Assembly: GCA_016868095.1 (NCBI GenBank)
Contig: VGHV01000096.1
Span: forward strand, 1 to 8,127
Direction: 5' to 3'
Length of the DNA: 8,127 nt
Origin: Betaproteobacteria bacterium
GTDB lineage: Bacteria; Pseudomonadota; Gammaproteobacteria; Burkholderiales; Burkholderiaceae_E
Under the pieces are notes generated by a model, which saw nothing but the letters and a program-made list of their open reading frames with translations, had not been told where the DNA came from and searched no databases. Of the stretch, positions 6,339 through 8,127 are shown piece by piece. The translations under genes were made by a program, and so were the position numbers. Each line of letters begins with the position of its first letter. Position 1 is the first letter of the stretch.

Positions 6339-7265
6339 ATGCTGGACTTTCGATTTGAATTGATTGCCCTACCGAGTTTGCCGTCGGGCATGAAGTTGCA
6401 TGTGGCAAGTTGTGGTGATCCTTGTAAACCGCTCTTGGTTTTATTACACGGTTTTCCTGAGTATTGGGCTGCCTGGGCCGATGTCATGCCCTTGCTTGCC
6501 AATGATTTCCATATGATTGCACCCGATTTGCGTGGTTTTAATCTGTCTTCTAAGCCCGCGGCTGTAAAGGATTACCGAGCCGCCGCAGTGGCGGCCGATG
6601 TGTTGGCGCTTATCGACCATTTTGGACACGACAAGGCCTTTGTGGCTGCGCACGACTGGGGTGGGGCAATTGCCTGGAAACTGGCAATCAGCGACCATCA
6701 GCGGATTAAGGCATTAGCAATTTGTAATGCGCCGCATCCTTATTTGTTTGCCAAAGCTTTGATGGGCAACCAAGCACAACAAAAGGCTAGTGCTTACATG
6801 AACTGGCTTCGAAAGCCTGGTTCCGAGGACGCCCTTCTTGCCGATGATTGTGCCCTGACCGAGAAGTTTTTCCTGGGCGTGGCAGGGCAGGGTAAAAGGC
6901 CCCCGATTTGGTGGACCGAATTGCGGCGAGCTCAATACAAGGCAGCCTGGACGCAGCCTGGTGCCATGCTTGGTGGGACCCATTACTATCGTGCAGCGCC
7001 CTGGTATCCTGGCCAAGCGGAGCAGCCGCTTAACGCGCAAGATTTCATGGTGAAATGCCCAAGCCTCGTGATTTGGGGCGAGGACGATCAGGCGCTTCTT
7101 CCCTTATTACTTGATGGACTTGATGAGCTCGTCCCCGACTTACGCATTGAGCGCTTATCAAGGGCAAGCCACTGGCTATTACATGAGCACCCGGTGATGA
7201 TTGCGCAAATGCTCCGCGATTATTTTCTACAACACCAAGCCAATGTGCCGGCATCGATAGGTTAA
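6339..7265 (+). CDS. Alpha/beta-hydrolase with Asp nucleophile, epoxide-hydrolase-like
   Basis: A 308-residue alpha/beta-hydrolase. HGFPEYW (37-43) supplies the oxyanion region, APDLRGF is at 61-67, and the nucleophile elbow AHDWGGA (104-110) carries D106 rather than serine. The likely acid is D250 (WGEDD, 246-250) and the base H278 (ASHWL, 276-280). Cap-domain tyrosines HYYRA (215-219) resemble the ring-opening tyrosine segment of epoxide hydrolases. An Asp nucleophile is shared by epoxide hydrolases, haloalkane dehalogenases and fluoroacetate dehalogenases. The arginines that follow the nucleophile in fluoroacetate dehalogenase (positions +1 and +4) are W107 and A110 here, which argues against a haloacid substrate. 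An epoxide hydrolase is the best guess, turning an epoxide into a diol. It begins two bases after the SDR stop and ends three bases before the last thioesterase, so the three are probably translated together. No signal peptide is seen, so it is likely cytoplasmic. Confidence 0.88.
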   Translation: MLDFRFELIALPSLPSGMKLHVASCGDPCKPLLVLLHGFPEYWAAWADVMPLLANDFHMIAPDLRGFNLSSKPAAVKDYRAAAVAADVLALIDHFGHDKAFVAAHDWGGAIAWKLAISDHQRIKALAICNAPHPYLFAKALMGNQAQQKASAYMNWLRKPGSEDALLADDCALTEKFFLGVAGQGKRPPIWWTELRRAQYKAAWTQPGAMLGGTHYYRAAPWYPGQAEQPLNAQDFMVKCPSLVIWGEDDQALLPLLLDGLDELVPDLRIERLSRASHWLLHEHPVMIAQMLRDYFLQHQANVPASIG

Positions 7266-7268
7266 GCG

Positions 7269-7685
7269 ATGAGACTTGATGATTTTCGTTTTCTGCATCC
7301 CATGAGGGTTCGGTGGGCCGAAGCCGATATGCAAGGCGTTGTTTTTAATGCCAATTATTTGTTGTTTTTTGATGTGGCGAGCACCGAATATTACCGACGT
7401 GTGAGCGGCGGTAATCGGGATTTGCTCAAGTCGGTTTTTGATCGGCTTTATGTGGTGAAGTCAACGGTTGAGTATTTGCAGCCAGCGCATTTCGATGATG
7501 AGATTGTTGTGGGCGTAAAGACCGAACGACTCGGCCGTAGTAGCATGACCGTTAAGTTCGGTATTTTTCGAGACGGGCAACATCTCATCAGCGGCGAGAA
7601 TATTTATGTCTACGCTGAACATGGTAGCTCATTGCCTTTGCCTGACGATTTCAAGCGACGTATCGAAGCGATCGAGCAGGCTTGA
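7269..7685 (+). CDS. YbgC / 4-hydroxybenzoyl-CoA thioesterase-type hotdog protein
   Basis: A 138-residue acyl-CoA thioesterase of the 4HBT family, at the family's usual length. The signature RVRWAEADMQGVVFNANYL (13-31) matches the D-x-x-G-V-V-x-x-x-x-Y active-site segment, with D20 as the expected catalytic aspartate and Y30 closing the motif. YLQPAHFDDEIVV (69-81) and SSMTVKFGIF (91-100) are the following strands. Relatives hydrolyse short- or medium-chain acyl-CoA or aromatic acyl-CoA esters. It belongs to a different hotdog subfamily from the PaaI-type protein encoded earlier in the operon, so the two are not recent duplicates. The start is three bases after the hydrolase stop with only a weak ribosome-binding site, which suggests translational coupling. 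It is the last gene of the operon; a converging gene follows 43 bases later. Confidence 0.92.
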   Translation: MRLDDFRFLHPMRVRWAEADMQGVVFNANYLLFFDVASTEYYRRVSGGNRDLLKSVFDRLYVVKSTVEYLQPAHFDDEIVVGVKTERLGRSSMTVKFGIFRDGQHLISGENIYVYAEHGSSLPLPDDFKRRIEAIEQA

Positions 7686-7694
7686 TGCTTGAAG

Positions 7695-7763
7695 ATGGTG
7701 ATGTTTTATAGCAATTTGCTTGGCTAAGCTAATCATGTTTATTGGTCCAAAAAACATCACCAT
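7695..7763. repeat. 13-bp perfect inverted repeat at the convergent gene junction
   Basis: ATGGTGATGTTTT (7695-7707) is the exact reverse complement of AAAACATCACCAT (7751-7763), separated by 43 bases. The left arm lies just past the last + strand gene; the right arm is inside the 3' end of the - strand NRDE gene, encoding its HGDVF residues. Neither strand has a T-tract after the stem, so it is not a textbook intrinsic terminator, but transcripts from either direction could end in this structure. It may serve as a bidirectional 3'-end hairpin or be a small inverted duplication. Confidence 0.7.
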
Positions 7764-8127
7764 GACGGAGTGCTCCGCCGTGTCCCGTCCAACGACGCTC
7801 CCAGATCTTCAGATGGCCCTTTGACGATCGTTTGATAACCGTGCTTTGGCGTGTGCCATAGGTAGGCGTATTAATAAATACCGGAGCAAGCTCGCGCTCG
7901 CGCAGCGTGCCTACGCCTGTGTCGGGCAACTCAAGCGGATCGGGTTGGCTTTGATCAGATAAGGCCTTCCAAGCCGCTTCAAGCCAATCAACTTCATGAA
8001 GGTGTTGCGCCTTATCAATCGCTGACTCGAGTGCTTGTTGTTTGGGCCACTTTTCGCTCAACTTACCATTAGAGATTGACCCTGTTCCCCGATGCAGCTT
8101 GACCGCTTTCTCATCGCTATTGCTTAT
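7729..8127 (-). CDS. NRDE (TANGO2-like) family protein, C-terminal part
   Basis: A - strand gene that enters from the right edge; the frame is open from 8127 to the TAG at 7729-7731 and gives 132 residues. The TTG at 8061 is internal, not the start, because coding similarity continues upstream of it. SISNGKLSEKWPK near the visible beginning matches the family's Gly-x-Ser-Asn ... Trp-Pro-Lys segment. LPDTGVG, followed by RERELAPVFINTPTYGTRQS and a closing WERR, is the characteristic C-terminal signature. The NRDE motif naming the family would be in the missing N-terminus. These proteins resemble N-terminal-nucleophile hydrolase folds; the animal homologue TANGO2 has been linked to heme trafficking and lipid/acyl-CoA metabolism, while the bacterial role is not settled. 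It converges on the operon and is probably transcribed separately. About half of a usual 250-residue protein is visible. Confidence 0.85.
   Translation of the reverse strand: MSNSDEKAVKLHRGTGSISNGKLSEKWPKQQALESAIDKAQHLHEVDWLEAAWKALSDQSQPDPLELPDTGVGTLRERELAPVFINTPTYGTRQSTVIKRSSKGHLKIWERRWTGHGGALRHGDVFWTNKHD

Noticed and set aside
7767..7778. CGGAG/CTCCG inverted repeat as a terminator for the operon
   Set aside because: The loop would be only two bases for the full stem, no T-tract follows, and the site is inside the NRDE coding sequence.

Overview
The window is a stretch of bacterial chromosome carrying a compact, co-directional fatty-acid/acyl-CoA metabolism operon on the + strand. The converging tail of an unrelated gene on the - strand lies at its right edge. 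Gene density, short spacings, clear Shine-Dalgarno sequences and family-level protein similarity suggest a proteobacterium. A member of the Betaproteobacteria (Burkholderiales-like) is my best guess, and it is an inference from remembered family resemblance only. Base composition looks close to half G+C by eye. I see no RNA genes, CRISPR arrays, insertion sequences, phage genes or pseudogenes.

Layout, left to right. Bases 1-402 are the C-terminal end of an AMP-forming acyl-CoA synthetase (substrate activation). Next come a 697-residue bifunctional enoyl-CoA hydratase / 3-hydroxyacyl-CoA dehydrogenase (498-2591) and a 392-residue thiolase (2670-3848). Together these give the activation, hydration, second oxidation and thiolysis steps of beta-oxidation. 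The first oxidation, by an acyl-CoA dehydrogenase, is not in the window. A second block follows: a PaaI-type hotdog thioesterase (3867-4373), a zinc-free medium-chain reductase of the CurA/prostaglandin-reductase type (4399-5397), a classical short-chain dehydrogenase (5446-6336), an Asp-nucleophile alpha/beta-hydrolase resembling epoxide hydrolases (6339-7265), and a YbgC/4-hydroxybenzoyl-CoA-type hotdog thioesterase (7269-7685). The last three are nearly touching (2- and 3-base gaps), which implies co-translation. On the - strand, 7729-8127 encodes the C-terminal part of an NRDE/TANGO2-family protein.

Working together, the first block can shorten acyl-CoAs. The second block adds reduction of activated double bonds, alcohol/ketone interconversion, probable epoxide opening and CoA release. 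A reasonable hypothesis is an operon for unusual acyl chains (unsaturated, branched, oxygenated or terpenoid-like) or for detoxifying reactive intermediates, but the sequence does not identify the substrate.

The noncoding structure worth noting is a perfect 11-bp inverted repeat between the bifunctional enzyme and the thiolase, a 6-bp hairpin before the short-chain dehydrogenase, and a perfect 13-bp inverted repeat at the convergent gene junction. None has the T-tract of a standard intrinsic terminator. I found no strong evidence of a wholly new system. The second enzyme block is the most interesting candidate.
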